Shown: piece after piece, positions 8,677-18,090 of the stretch | Position numbering within the stretch: the first letter of the stretch is position 1 | Layout: the number at the start of each line of letters is the position of its first letter | From: Candidatus Thorarchaeota archaeon | GTDB taxonomy: Archaea > Asgardarchaeota > Thorarchaeia > Thorarchaeales > Thorarchaeaceae | DNA: 64,000 nucleotides | Direction: 5' to 3' | NCBI GenBank assembly: GCA_011364905.1 | Contig: RDNZ01000007.1 | Coordinates: 1 to 64,000, forward strand | Notes under the pieces: generated by a model | Told to the model about the DNA's origin: nothing | Seen by the model: the letters and a program-made list of their open reading frames with translations, nothing else | Database searches by the model: none | Made by a program: the position numbers and the translations under genes

Positions 8677-10596
8677 TTGTTCGGACATCAAGGCAAAATT
8701 CTACACGTAGATATTGGAACTGGCAAGAGTTGGACAGAGGATCTTCCCGAGGAATGGCGCAGACTCTATGTAGGCTCCAGAGGCATCAATGCAAAGATAC
8801 TATGGGACTACTGCAAAGACCCGTCCATCACATGGGATGACCCAAGAAACATCATCATCTTTGCTCCGGGCACTGTGACAGGAACCACTGCACCAGCATC
8901 GGGGCGAACATCGGTTACCACGGTTGGATGTACGACAGGTCTGTATCTCAAGAGCAATACGGGCGGCCACTGGGGAGCAGAGCTCAAGAGAGCAGGGTAT
9001 GATCATCTTGTTGTACATGGTGTAGCTGAAAAGCCGGTCTATATTCTGATTCAGGATGACCATGTTGAAGTACGAGATGCAAAAGACCTCTGGGGAAAAG
9101 ACATCCTGGAAACTGATGCGCTACTCAAGAAATGGCATGGCGAAGACTCTCGGGGTTTGTATATTGGACCTGCCGGTGAGAAGCTAGTTCGAGCTGCTTC
9201 TATTCAATGTTCACTGTATCACGCTGCTGGAAGAGGCGGAGGAGCAGCTGTGATGGGCAAAAAGAAGCTCAAAGCGATATCGGTGAAAGGATCAAAACCC
9301 GTCCGTGTAAAGGACCCGAAGAAATTCGCTGAGATTGCTCAAGAAATGCGAGAGCTCCTCAAAGCAGACAGCGGTGCGCAATCGTTGCATGAGTTTGGTA
9401 CTTCTGGATCAATCGGTGCAGTGAACGAGCTACATGCATTTCCAGGGAAAAATTGGCAGACGGGTTATACAGAGAATGCACATCCCATATCTGGCCAAGC
9501 CCTAAATGAAAAAGGATACCTGAAAAGACGTGTTGCATGCTTTGGATGTACAATCGGTTGTCACCGATATTCAGTAATAGAAAAAGGACCGCATGCGGGA
9601 ATTGCGAGTGGAGGACCAGAGTATGAGACCTTTGGAGCCCTTGGGAACGGACCGGGTATTATTGATACTGAAGGAGTCTTAGTTCTCAACGAGGTCTGCA
9701 ACAGACTGGGGCTTGACACAATAACCGCAGGTACAGTCACACAATGGGCCATTGAGAGCTATCTTAGGGGTGTTCTCACCAAAGAAGACACAGATGGTCT
9801 GGAACTTGACTGGGGAAAACTGGATGAAGTAAAGAAGACAGTTGAGAAAATCGCTCTCAGGGAAGGAAAACTTGGGAACCTTCTTGCCGACGGGCTAAAG
9901 ATAGCCACGAAAAAGGTTGGAAAAGATTCCTACAAATGGGCAATCATAAATGCCAAAGGGCTTGAGCAATCAAATGTCGAAACTCGATCTGCTAAAGCCT
10001 ATGCGTTGGCATTTGCTGTAAATCCTCGTGGGAATGACCACCTTATGACCGAAACCTTTGCAGAGTTTGGTGCAAGTCCAGAATCAATAGAGGTCATTGA
10101 AAAAGTGACAGGAGATAAGAAATGGGCGTCACCGCACTTTACGGAATATCGAGCTGAGATTGTGCGATGGCATGAGGATTGTTATGAGATCACGGAAGCC
10201 CTTGGATTCTGCGTATTTACATCGACAGCAGCATATGGTGTCAACCCAGACAATATGGCGAGGCTCTTTGCAGCTGCAACAGGTATTGAATTGTCTGAGG
10301 AAGAAATGATGCTCACAGGGAGACGAGTATGCACTCTTGAGAAAGCATTCAACGTCACGCGTGGAGCAACTCGTGAGTATGACAATCTCCCATGGCGTTT
10401 GATGAACGAGGGAGCAGCTTCAGGACCCCTAAAAGGAGAGAAAAACTCCAAGGAAGAACTTGATGGGATGCTTGACCGCTACTATGAACTACACGGATGG
10501 GACAAGGAAACAAGCTGGCCAACTCGAGAAACTCTAGAGATGCTCAAGCTGAAGGACGTGGCTGACTATCTGGAGGAACTCGGAAAGCTTCCCTAG
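8677..10596 (+). CDS. aor: Tungsten-dependent aldehyde:ferredoxin oxidoreductase
   Basis: A 639-residue member of the AOR family, which oxidises aldehydes to acids with a bis-pterin tungsten cofactor and a 4Fe-4S cluster. The cluster ligands are visible as Cys288, Cys291, Cys295 (CFGCTIGC) and Cys512 (GFCVF). The pterin-binding segment GPEYETFGALG follows the first three ligands. Translation starts at TTG 8677, directly after the ferredoxin TGA, with AGGAGG about 10 bases upstream; the nearby ATG is out of frame. The aldehyde substrate is unknown. A hairpin follows the stop. Confidence 0.92.
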   Translation: MFGHQGKILHVDIGTGKSWTEDLPEEWRRLYVGSRGINAKILWDYCKDPSITWDDPRNIIIFAPGTVTGTTAPASGRTSVTTVGCTTGLYLKSNTGGHWGAELKRAGYDHLVVHGVAEKPVYILIQDDHVEVRDAKDLWGKDILETDALLKKWHGEDSRGLYIGPAGEKLVRAASIQCSLYHAAGRGGGAAVMGKKKLKAISVKGSKPVRVKDPKKFAEIAQEMRELLKADSGAQSLHEFGTSGSIGAVNELHAFPGKNWQTGYTENAHPISGQALNEKGYLKRRVACFGCTIGCHRYSVIEKGPHAGIASGGPEYETFGALGNGPGIIDTEGVLVLNEVCNRLGLDTITAGTVTQWAIESYLRGVLTKEDTDGLELDWGKLDEVKKTVEKIALREGKLGNLLADGLKIATKKVGKDSYKWAIINAKGLEQSNVETRSAKAYALAFAVNPRGNDHLMTETFAEFGASPESIEVIEKVTGDKKWASPHFTEYRAEIVRWHEDCYEITEALGFCVFTSTAAYGVNPDNMARLFAAATGIELSEEEMMLTGRRVCTLEKAFNVTRGATREYDNLPWRLMNEGAASGPLKGEKNSKEELDGMLDRYYELHGWDKETSWPTRETLEMLKLKDVADYLEELGKLP

Positions 10597-10598
10597 AT

Positions 10599-10615
10599 GA
10601 GGGGTTGAGCCCCTC
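10599..10615. terminator. Hairpin after the AOR gene
   Basis: GAGGGG (10599-10604) pairs with CCCCTC (10610-10615) over a 5-base loop, 3 bases after the AOR stop. It may attenuate or end the ferredoxin-AOR transcript before the downstream LLM gene. Role inferred from position. Confidence 0.45.
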
Positions 10616-10635
10616 TCCTACTTTGTTTGGATGTG

Positions 10636-11655
10636 ATGATAATGAAAGGTTTCAGAGAGTTAGGTGTAGCAATGACTGGTGTTTTTCCAGTCAGAGATGC
10701 TATTGAATTGGCAAAGGTCGCAGAGACATTAGGATTGGGTTCGGCCTGGTTTGCAGAAGACTATTTCTTTCGAGGTGGAATTCCGTATATGGCGGCTGCC
10801 GCCATGGCAACAGAAAAAATCAGACTAGGCTTGGGAGTTGTAAACCCATACTCTCGTCATCCAGCATTAATAGCCATGGAGTTTGCGACACTCGATGAGA
10901 TGTCAAATATGAGAACCGTGTTTGGTTTGGGTTCCGGAGTCCCATTTTGGATGGAGCAGATGGGCATCTATGATAAGAAGCCGCTTTCGCGGACAAGGGC
11001 ATGCGTTGAACTCGTACGTAAAATCATAACTGGGGAGAACATCAATCACGAGGACAAATTCTTTAGAGCAAAGGATATCAAATTGGTCTTCAAACCCGTT
11101 CGAAAAGCACCACCGATATACCTGGCGTTCGAAGGCCCAAAGGGATTAGCTCTGTCGGGCGAGATTGGAGACGGCGTGATTCTATCCATTTTCTGCACGC
11201 CGTCATATGTTGAATCTGCTTGGAAAGAAATAGCAAAAGGTGCAAAGAAAGCCGGAAGGTCACTGGATGCCTATGAAATGGTTGCCTACATGCCAATGGT
11301 CATTGATGACGATCTTGACAAAGCAATCAACATAGCTCGCAATTTCTCCAAGCTTTATCTTCCACACTCGCAAGAAGGAGGCCCACTCATGTCGCATGCA
11401 GGTGTCAAACCTGAGGAAACTCTGGCGATGAGGGGAGCAGCGGAAAGAGGTGATGATGCATTGTTAGCAGAACTCATCACTGATAGAATGGTGAAAGAAC
11501 TATGCCTAGTTGGTGACAAGGAGTATTGTATCAAACGACTGCAACAAATGATTGATGCGGGGGCAAATACAATCGTTGCTTTTCCTGTCCCAGGGACCGA
11601 ACCGATAGGAACTGCAAAGATTCTCGGCACCGAGATCTCACCCCAACTAAAGTAG
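10636..11655 (+). CDS. LLM-class (luciferase-like) oxidoreductase, probably F420-dependent
   Basis: A TIM-barrel flavin/F420 oxidoreductase of about 339 residues. The N-terminal strand (GVAMTGVFP), the AETLG/FAEDY segment, GLGVVNPYSRHP (the usual loop before the substrate pocket) and the repeated GxGxG features fit the MER-like group (methylene-tetrahydromethanopterin reductase relatives). Archaea usually use F420 here. Several starts are possible (TTG 10627, ATG 10636, ATG 10642). It follows AOR in the same direction and precedes a carrier gene, which suggests a shared catabolic role. Confidence 0.8.
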   Translation: MIMKGFRELGVAMTGVFPVRDAIELAKVAETLGLGSAWFAEDYFFRGGIPYMAAAAMATEKIRLGLGVVNPYSRHPALIAMEFATLDEMSNMRTVFGLGSGVPFWMEQMGIYDKKPLSRTRACVELVRKIITGENINHEDKFFRAKDIKLVFKPVRKAPPIYLAFEGPKGLALSGEIGDGVILSIFCTPSYVESAWKEIAKGAKKAGRSLDAYEMVAYMPMVIDDDLDKAINIARNFSKLYLPHSQEGGPLMSHAGVKPEETLAMRGAAERGDDALLAELITDRMVKELCLVGDKEYCIKRLQQMIDAGANTIVAFPVPGTEPIGTAKILGTEISPQLK

Positions 11656-11668
11656 AAGGATATTACGC

Positions 11669-12910
11669 ATGTCTGAGATAGTGGAAGAGTTCTGTTTCGA
11701 TAAACCAGGAAATCCAGACCTAACGCTGGATGCCAAAAAAAGAAACAGAATAGTGGGTTACATAGTAACATTCCTCACCGTTTTCACACTTGGTACCACT
11801 GAGATCTTTGCATCCTGGTATTCAACAAGGATGGGCGGAACTCCACTTGAATCTGGCTTGGCTTTCGGAATTTTTGGACTTGTGTACATGTTCTCTCCAG
11901 CAATAGGTGGTCGGCTCTCTGATGATATTGGAAGAAAGAAAACCCTTCTCTTGTCAACTGGCGGATACATCATTGTGATTTTCCTCTATCTCCTCCCATT
12001 TGTAGGTCCCTGGCAACTTATCATCATTAGAGCCATCGAAGGTTTTGTTTTCGGATTTGTGTCACCTACAGTCGAGGGGATGGTGAGCGAGCTTGACCCT
12101 GAATCGCAAGCTGTCACGCTGGGCAACTTCTCAATGTCATGGAGTGCTTCAATGATTATTCCGCCGATGCTGATCGCGTATCTCTCTGGCATCTATGGAG
12201 ATACGTCAGGCATCTTTGTCGTATTCGGAATAGAGATTCTCGCTTTGATAATCATCGCAGTTTTTCTACAAGGATATAGAAGAAAACCCATAGTCGCATC
12301 TTCAAATGGTGAGATTCTAAATGCTCAAGACACAGGCCAACCTGAAAAGGTGAGCAAGAGTTCACCGTTGTTCATAGCATCGTATCTGTCAGTAATGCTT
12401 TGGGGAGTGGTATCGACTGTAATCCTTGGGCTGTTTCCGTCCTATATAGAAAAACTAGTTGATCTTGGATATCCATTCGTTGTTGAGGACTTTGGGAATC
12501 TTCTCCTAATATGGAACGTTTCAAGGACAATAGCTTTCCTGGGGATAGCAAGAGTATCTGGTGAATACATGAAAAAGGCAATAGTAATTGGTGCATTGCT
12601 GGCTGCCATTTCTGGATTCCTGCTTTTCGCTTTCATAAACATCTGGATCTTTGCTATATCGATGATTGTTTCTGGAATTGCTGTTGGCTTCAATTACTTG
12701 GGTGCGCTTTATCTGGTCGTTTCAGCGACGGATATCGACAAGGGTGTCCATGCTGGTTTAGTGGAAAGCATGGGTGGTGTAGGATTGTTTATTGGGCCAA
12801 TTATTGGCGGATGGTTCATGGGACTTGGACTAGCATTACCGTATCTGATGTATGCCGTACTTGCTATAGTGGTCTTTGTTTTGATAGTATTACTTCTTAG
12901 GAGAAATTAG
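11669..12910 (+). CDS. Major facilitator superfamily transporter
   Basis: A 413-residue carrier with 12 predicted membrane helices in two sets of six, separated by a hydrophilic loop at about residues 210-230. The MFS loop motif appears as GGRLSDDIGRKK after helix 2. Start ATG at 11669 has AGAAGGA upstream. It lies 13 bases after the LLM gene, so it is probably co-transcribed and may import or export a substrate of the AOR/LLM enzymes. Specificity cannot be read from the sequence. Confidence 0.85.
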   Translation: MSEIVEEFCFDKPGNPDLTLDAKKRNRIVGYIVTFLTVFTLGTTEIFASWYSTRMGGTPLESGLAFGIFGLVYMFSPAIGGRLSDDIGRKKTLLLSTGGYIIVIFLYLLPFVGPWQLIIIRAIEGFVFGFVSPTVEGMVSELDPESQAVTLGNFSMSWSASMIIPPMLIAYLSGIYGDTSGIFVVFGIEILALIIIAVFLQGYRRKPIVASSNGEILNAQDTGQPEKVSKSSPLFIASYLSVMLWGVVSTVILGLFPSYIEKLVDLGYPFVVEDFGNLLLIWNVSRTIAFLGIARVSGEYMKKAIVIGALLAAISGFLLFAFINIWIFAISMIVSGIAVGFNYLGALYLVVSATDIDKGVHAGLVESMGGVGLFIGPIIGGWFMGLGLALPYLMYAVLAIVVFVLIVLLLRRN

Positions 12911-12925
12911 GATCGAGCCTAGTCA

Positions 12926-13690
12926 TTATTCCTGCTTCAAAACATCATCGAAGGACCCTTTCAGGCTTGGATCCTCGGTGATCTTTTTCCTGGGGGGACT
13001 AGGATATGCTATTTTGCTGTGAGATAGGCCTGCTTCAACCAGCATGAATGCGGTTTTGATAGCTACGACCCACGGGTCTATGACTGGCACTTTTAGCTCA
13101 TCCATGATTGGCACCAAGTCAACCTCATGTGAAAGTGCAGTGCACCCGAGGACTATTACATTTGCCCCACCATTCTGAATGAGATCTTTGCTTTCTTTGA
13201 TGATTGCCCTTTGCGCTTCTGCTGGCTTCTTCGAGATATCCAAAACAGGCATGTCCAGATAACGGATACCAGCACAGAAGGCTTCGAGACCCTCCTTTCT
13301 AACTCCATGTTCTATGCATCGCATCAATGATTCTCCTTGCACAGTGACAACACCAAAACGAGTCCCAAGAGTAAGAGCTAAATGAAGAGCAGTGTTCCGT
13401 GGACCGATAACCGGTACCTTCGACACTTCTCTTGCTGCTTCAAGAATTGGATCGCATGCACAATCTATCACTATTACATCGTATCCCTCACGGTTGGCTA
13501 TTACTACTTGCTCAAGAATGAAGGGAGCATTATACGCTTCATCAACAAATGATTCGACACTGTGAGTGCCATATCTGGGAGTGAAGTTATCAATCACACA
13601 CTTTGGAGGAGTATGTGACTCAACAAATGCCTTCTTTTTGGGATCAGTCCACCAATCGATACCAGTTGCACCAATGAGGGCTAGTCGCAT
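12926..13690 (-). CDS. Asp/Glu/hydantoin racemase family protein
   Basis: A 254-residue protein with the two-Cys active site of the Asp/Glu racemase superfamily: Cys77/Cys79 in IDCACDP and Cys183 in LGCTAL, which lie at equivalent places in the two alpha/beta halves. Closest types are hydantoin racemase and maleate isomerase-like enzymes. It sits just downstream of a DUF917 gene on the same strand (about 50 bases). DUF917 proteins often occur with hydantoin-related enzymes, so hydantoin or thiohydantoin metabolism is a reasonable guess. Confidence 0.8.
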   Translation of the reverse strand: MRLALIGATGIDWWTDPKKKAFVESHTPPKCVIDNFTPRYGTHSVESFVDEAYNAPFILEQVVIANREGYDVIVIDCACDPILEAAREVSKVPVIGPRNTALHLALTLGTRFGVVTVQGESLMRCIEHGVRKEGLEAFCAGIRYLDMPVLDISKKPAEAQRAIIKESKDLIQNGGANVIVLGCTALSHEVDLVPIMDELKVPVIDPWVVAIKTAFMLVEAGLSHSKIAYPSPPRKKITEDPSLKGSFDDVLKQE

Positions 13691-13738
13691 ATTATGACAC
13701 CTCTGCCTGTTAGGAACTGAATTAGATGACTCTAGAAC

Positions 13739-14857
13739 CTAGTGTAACTGCCCTATTATCTCTTCCATTGGTTTGTACTCCAGTTCAGGATGTCCATATC
13801 TTTCAGGAGAGAAAGCTTTCTTCCCGATTTCAGTACTCCCGGCAAACCGCAACCGTTCATGAGCTGGAACTGCAGTCACTACAACTTCCATATCTTGTTT
13901 GAGGTCTGCGCTCATCAAACCATGACCATTTTCAGGATTATGTAGGCAGACAAGGTCTGGAAACATCACCACAGGCTTACCATCGCACATGGCCATCATG
14001 TACTCGTTCTTCGCAACAACTTCAAAACGACCCTTCAGATTCTCAGGTTTGATACGAACCAAGACATGCCAATGGCCTGCACGATCCTCACCTTTGACCT
14101 CTTCTATCCTGCCTTTTGCTAGGATTTGTCCACCCATAGTATCAAGGAAAGCATCAATGGGATTCTTTCCGTTCGCATTTGCATCACGAATTGCAGCTCC
14201 AAGTTCAATCGACTTTGAGATACTGTTGGGAATCACTGCCTTCTTCAATTGAGCACCTGTCTGGTAATAGTGGTTGTTTGCGCCTGCACCGCCATCTTGT
14301 ACTACTGCGAACCTACCAATTTCATCAGCAAGTGCAGGGGAAGTAGTCTTGTCAACAATAATGACACTCCCATTCTTGGAAACCACAGGCATGGGGCATA
14401 ATTCAATCCCATAGCCGACGAACGTTATCATTTGAGTTTCAGGAGCTGAACGTCCTAGACCATCGCCATCGACGCAAGTAATCCCAGCTCGTGCTGCTAA
14501 GGAGAGCATCACAGTTGTATTTGTGCCACCTAACTCAAATGGAACTAGATGATCAACTTTTTTCCCCGTGATTCTCTCAGAGATCTTCATTGCTTCATGA
14601 AGCTCATACCGAGTTTCCCAAGCTTCTAGCATATCGCCAATTGACGTGAAAGCCATGACTGATCCCATATATCCTCCACACACAACAAAGGCATCATCTT
14701 TAATGTCATCAGGAGGGGTTATTTCGTAAATCCGACCTCTAGCATAATCCCAGTCTACAATAGGTCTTCCAAAAGAAACTGGGTCACCACCACCACCGGT
14801 TCCAAGAATTCCTACACCCGTAAGCATATCGTAAGCGTTCTCTTTTGAAAGATTCAT
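13739..14857 (-). CDS. DUF917 family protein, copy 1
   Basis: A 372-residue DUF917 protein; part of the family is annotated as S-methyl-thiohydantoin desulfurase-like. The start at ATG 14857 gives the usual DUF917 N-terminus (GILGTGGGGDP near residue 15-25). A longer open frame upstream would overlap the next gene and lacks family sequence. Conserved features are the FELGGTNT segment and the CVDGDGLGRSAPE segment. A second copy with exactly the same length lies at 16933-18051 on the other strand. The reaction is unproven. Confidence 0.8.
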   Translation of the reverse strand: MNLSKENAYDMLTGVGILGTGGGGDPVSFGRPIVDWDYARGRIYEITPPDDIKDDAFVVCGGYMGSVMAFTSIGDMLEAWETRYELHEAMKISERITGKKVDHLVPFELGGTNTTVMLSLAARAGITCVDGDGLGRSAPETQMITFVGYGIELCPMPVVSKNGSVIIVDKTTSPALADEIGRFAVVQDGGAGANNHYYQTGAQLKKAVIPNSISKSIELGAAIRDANANGKNPIDAFLDTMGGQILAKGRIEEVKGEDRAGHWHVLVRIKPENLKGRFEVVAKNEYMMAMCDGKPVVMFPDLVCLHNPENGHGLMSADLKQDMEVVVTAVPAHERLRFAGSTEIGKKAFSPERYGHPELEYKPMEEIIGQLH

Positions 14858-14886
14858 CTCCCAAACACTCCGCAAACATATCCCAA

Positions 14887-15687
14887 TTATCGTGCGTCTC
14901 TTGTTCCTTCCATCGAATGAACGATTTTGTACCAGCGTTGCTTGGTGCCGACCTTGGCTCTTCGTTTCCATCCACGAGATTTTGGAGCATCCTCAATCAT
15001 TTGAAATAGTTTCTTGGCTCTATTGATAACAAGTTCTTTTTGGTCACTATTAAGTATAGACACCGTAGGTACAAAATCAATGAATTTCTTGATGTTTTCG
15101 GTCACGGTGTGGTAGAACCCCCAATCATCAGAGAGTATCTTCGCTATGTGTTTACCATTGACATCAGTGTCACTCCCATCGTCGGTGACATCGTGGGCAA
15201 GAAATGTTATAATTAGGTCCTTCAGGTCTTTTGCATTAATCTCAACAATCTGTGTCTTCTCTAAGAATAATTCCGCCAGTGGAATTGTTGGAGCATCAAC
15301 ATCCAGTCGCTTCTCTTTCTTGAAATCAATATTATGACAGAACTCCAAGTGGTCATAAAACACATCGATCTTTCGGTCATGTTCCTTGTCAATGAAAAGG
15401 TCTCGAAGCGTAGACGCTCGTGCAAAGCTCGGTGGAACCCAATAATATCCAAGGTCATCTCTAAAGAGGTTAATGAGCTTTTGTCGATGTTTATAATATG
15501 AGACATAATCGATGTCAGTGACTTCGCGTCCCATTTTGATATGCAAATCAGTGAATTCAGGGCTCTTGATTCTGAAAGCGAGGCAGCCCATTACTCTGAG
15601 AGGGATTCCTAGCCCAGCTGCAGCTTTCTCAATTCTCAAAGCTTCGTCCATGAAATCATCGAGAATTGGTCCATAGTTTTCTGTCAC
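14887..15687 (-). CDS. Nucleotidyltransferase-fold protein
   Basis: A 266-residue protein with a nucleotidyltransferase-like core: VMGCLAFRI (glycine turn and helix), TDIDYV (paired acidic residues) and RKIDVFYD (third acidic strand). The strand order and spacing resemble the minimal NTase superfamily, including AbiEii-like and aminoglycoside-type enzymes. The C-terminal half is helical and ends in a basic tail (RGWKRRAKVG). Cellular role is unknown; no toxin-antitoxin partner is evident next to it. It is 29 bases upstream of DUF917 copy 1 on the same strand. Confidence 0.55.
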   Translation of the reverse strand: MTENYGPILDDFMDEALRIEKAAAGLGIPLRVMGCLAFRIKSPEFTDLHIKMGREVTDIDYVSYYKHRQKLINLFRDDLGYYWVPPSFARASTLRDLFIDKEHDRKIDVFYDHLEFCHNIDFKKEKRLDVDAPTIPLAELFLEKTQIVEINAKDLKDLIITFLAHDVTDDGSDTDVNGKHIAKILSDDWGFYHTVTENIKKFIDFVPTVSILNSDQKELVINRAKKLFQMIEDAPKSRGWKRRAKVGTKQRWYKIVHSMEGTRDAR

Positions 15688-15868
15688 TTACTGTTCCACC
15701 TCATGACCGTATGTATATGGCAATGTTACTTGGCATTAATACCTTGCGCCATATCTATATCCTTTATCATTTTTTCAAAGCTATATTAAAGTGCTGAGAT
15801 ATCGCTATACCATTAAGGATTTAAACCGCCTTAAGTTGGTCACCACAATAACAACCTGAGGTAAAGAC

Positions 15869-16813
15869 ATGAGAATATTCTTAGCAGCCGATCCTCACGG
15901 AAGTCAGCAGACATGGGAGAAGATGTGCAGAGCACCTAAAGTCTTCAAAGCAGATGTCGCCATGATGTGTGGAGATCTCACTGGAAAGGCGATCATGCCG
16001 ATAATCAAGGAAAAGGAAGACAGATGGTATGCACAACCATTTGGAAGCAGAAAGACATTCAAGAAACAAAAGGATCTCGATCGATTTATCGAATTCACAT
16101 CAACTGAGGGGTACTATCCTGTAGTACTATCGCCAGACGAACTAGCCGAGCTTCAAGCAGATAAAGCAAAGGTCCAAGCTCTATTCGATAAACTGATGGT
16201 AGAGCGTATTACGCATTGGCTCGATCAAGCTGCCGAGATGATACCAGAGAATGTGGTTCTTGTTGTCAATCCGGGAAATGATGATCCATGGGTAATTGAC
16301 GATATTATCAAGAATCACGACCGAGTAATCTATCCATTGAAGAAGGTTATAGATGTCACCGATAAACACAAACTCATCAGTCTAGAGTATGTTAACGAAA
16401 CACCTTGGAATACACATAGAGAATGTTCTGAAGAGGAACTAACTGGGCTACTTGAAGCGGAGTTTGCGAGAGTCACTGAGGGCGATTATGAGAACCTGCT
16501 CTGCAATTTTCACGCGCCTCCATACGGATCTAATTTAGATGTAGCGCCCAAACTGACTAAGGATCATAGTGTTTCATATTCTGGGGGATTTGCTCTCACA
16601 GAGCCCGTTGGGAGTACCGCTGTGAGAGATGTCATCATGAAGTATCAACCCCTTGTTGCAATGCATGGACATATCCATGAGTCAGTTGGATTTACAAACC
16701 TGGGGAAAACCCTTTGCGTCAATCCAGGCTCAGAATATCGCGAAGGCATATTGAAGGGCTTTATTATAACAATAGATGACGGAAAAGCCACAGCTGGTCG
16801 TGTGGAACTCTGA
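15869..16813 (+). CDS. Calcineurin-like metallophosphoesterase
   Basis: A 314-residue metallophosphoesterase with all metal motifs: DPH (8-10), GDLTG (about 35-39), PGNDD (a GNHD variant), NFHAPP and GHIHES. About 110 residues separate the second and third motifs, much longer than in small family members, and this stretch is largely charged helix. The start ATG at 15869 has GAGGT upstream and a TATA-like stretch about 90-50 bases upstream. The substrate is unknown. It lies between two DUF917 genes but is transcribed with copy 2. Confidence 0.85.
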   Translation: MRIFLAADPHGSQQTWEKMCRAPKVFKADVAMMCGDLTGKAIMPIIKEKEDRWYAQPFGSRKTFKKQKDLDRFIEFTSTEGYYPVVLSPDELAELQADKAKVQALFDKLMVERITHWLDQAAEMIPENVVLVVNPGNDDPWVIDDIIKNHDRVIYPLKKVIDVTDKHKLISLEYVNETPWNTHRECSEEELTGLLEAEFARVTEGDYENLLCNFHAPPYGSNLDVAPKLTKDHSVSYSGGFALTEPVGSTAVRDVIMKYQPLVAMHGHIHESVGFTNLGKTLCVNPGSEYREGILKGFIITIDDGKATAGRVEL

Positions 16814-16932
16814 AATCAGTTGGTAGGGACAGATAATATGCATAACTTCTCCCATTTTAGGTTTCATAATACTTAAAGTATGGATTAATCTCATATGAAA
16901 TGCACTTAAACAATATCAAGTAGGTGTTGTGG

Positions 16933-18051
16933 ATGAGACTGGAACTGAAAACTCGAACTGATGTTGAAGATTTGTCGACCGGCTGCACCTTTTTTGGGAC
17001 TGGCGGAGGCGGCAGTAAGGAATTAGGTCTTAGAATGCTATATCCGCATGTTGATGAAGGCAAAGTCATAACCATTATTGATGTATCAGATGTGAATGAC
17101 AAGGATTGGGTTGCATGTCCATACTACTCAGGAACGATTGCACCCCCCACACCCGACATCGAATCCGCAAGATCAAGGTTTCCTTGGGACTATTATGAAA
17201 AAGAGTTAGTGACAGGACTTCAAATGCTGGAGGACCATCTAAACATTAAGTTCTCAGCTGTAGCGCCATTTGAACTCGGAGGAGTTAATACACCAGCCCC
17301 AATTGATGCCGCACTCAAACATGGTATTCCTTGTGTAGATGGCGATTACTCAGGTAGAGCTGTTCCAGAAATATGTCAGAATACTGTTTGTGTTAAAAAC
17401 TTCTCAATGGCACCTCTTGCGTTGGTGGATTGGTTTGGAAATAAAACTCTTGTAAAGGAAATCATCAATTACGAAATGGGTGAGAGGATATCAAAGGCAA
17501 TTAGTGAGGTGGCATGGGGTAGAGTTGGTAATGTCGCTTTTCCGGTAAAAGGTCAAGAATTTCACAAAGTCATAATTCCGGGCACCCTTTCATTGAGCTA
17601 CAATGTGGGAAGAACAATAAGAGAATGCAGAGAGTCCGGTGACGATCCTGCAGAAAAAATTGTCGAAAAATATGGTGGATGGGTCCTCTTTAAAGGGAAG
17701 GTCGTTGAAAAGACATGGGAGAATCGTGAAGGCTACATGTGGGGAGAAACCTCAATCAAAGGTTCAGGAATCAAACCAGGCAGTACCCTCAAAGTATGGT
17801 TCAAGAATGAGAATCATATGACATGGCTAGATAATAAGCCATGGATTATGAGCCCTGATATCATAGAAGTCATAAATCAGAAGACAGGTGAACCAATTAC
17901 AAACACGGATATCAAGAATGGTGATCCTGTTAGTGTCATTGGTATGAAAGCTGCACATGATATCTTCAGAGAGCCTGCTGGACTTGAAGTACTTGGTCCA
18001 AAGCATTTCGGATTCGATGTAAAATACACACCCATCGAAAAAGTGGTATAA
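16933..18051 (+). CDS. DUF917 family protein, copy 2
   Basis: A 372-residue paralogue of the DUF917 protein at 13739-14857. It shares the N-terminal GTGGGGS turn, the PFELGGVNTPA segment and the GIPCVDGDYSGRAVPE segment. The start ATG at 16933 is preferred because AGGTG lies 6 bases upstream; GTG 16924 and TTG 16927 are in frame. Sequence between the two copies is clearly diverged, so this is an old duplication. It follows the metallophosphoesterase by about 120 bases. Confidence 0.8.
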   Translation: MRLELKTRTDVEDLSTGCTFFGTGGGGSKELGLRMLYPHVDEGKVITIIDVSDVNDKDWVACPYYSGTIAPPTPDIESARSRFPWDYYEKELVTGLQMLEDHLNIKFSAVAPFELGGVNTPAPIDAALKHGIPCVDGDYSGRAVPEICQNTVCVKNFSMAPLALVDWFGNKTLVKEIINYEMGERISKAISEVAWGRVGNVAFPVKGQEFHKVIIPGTLSLSYNVGRTIRECRESGDDPAEKIVEKYGGWVLFKGKVVEKTWENREGYMWGETSIKGSGIKPGSTLKVWFKNENHMTWLDNKPWIMSPDIIEVINQKTGEPITNTDIKNGDPVSVIGMKAAHDIFREPAGLEVLGPKHFGFDVKYTPIEKVV

Positions 18052-18090
18052 ACATAAGGCTGGTTTCGATGGATTCATTGCAGTCCAAGT

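Noticed and set aside
14858-14971. 38-residue N-terminal extension of DUF917 copy 1
   Set aside because: It overlaps the upstream nucleotidyltransferase-like gene and has no family similarity; ATG 14857 gives the same length as copy 2.
14887-15687. Nucleotidyltransferase-like gene as an AbiE-type toxin-antitoxin system
   Set aside because: No AbiEi-like antitoxin gene is adjacent; the neighbours are DUF917 and a divergent phosphoesterase.
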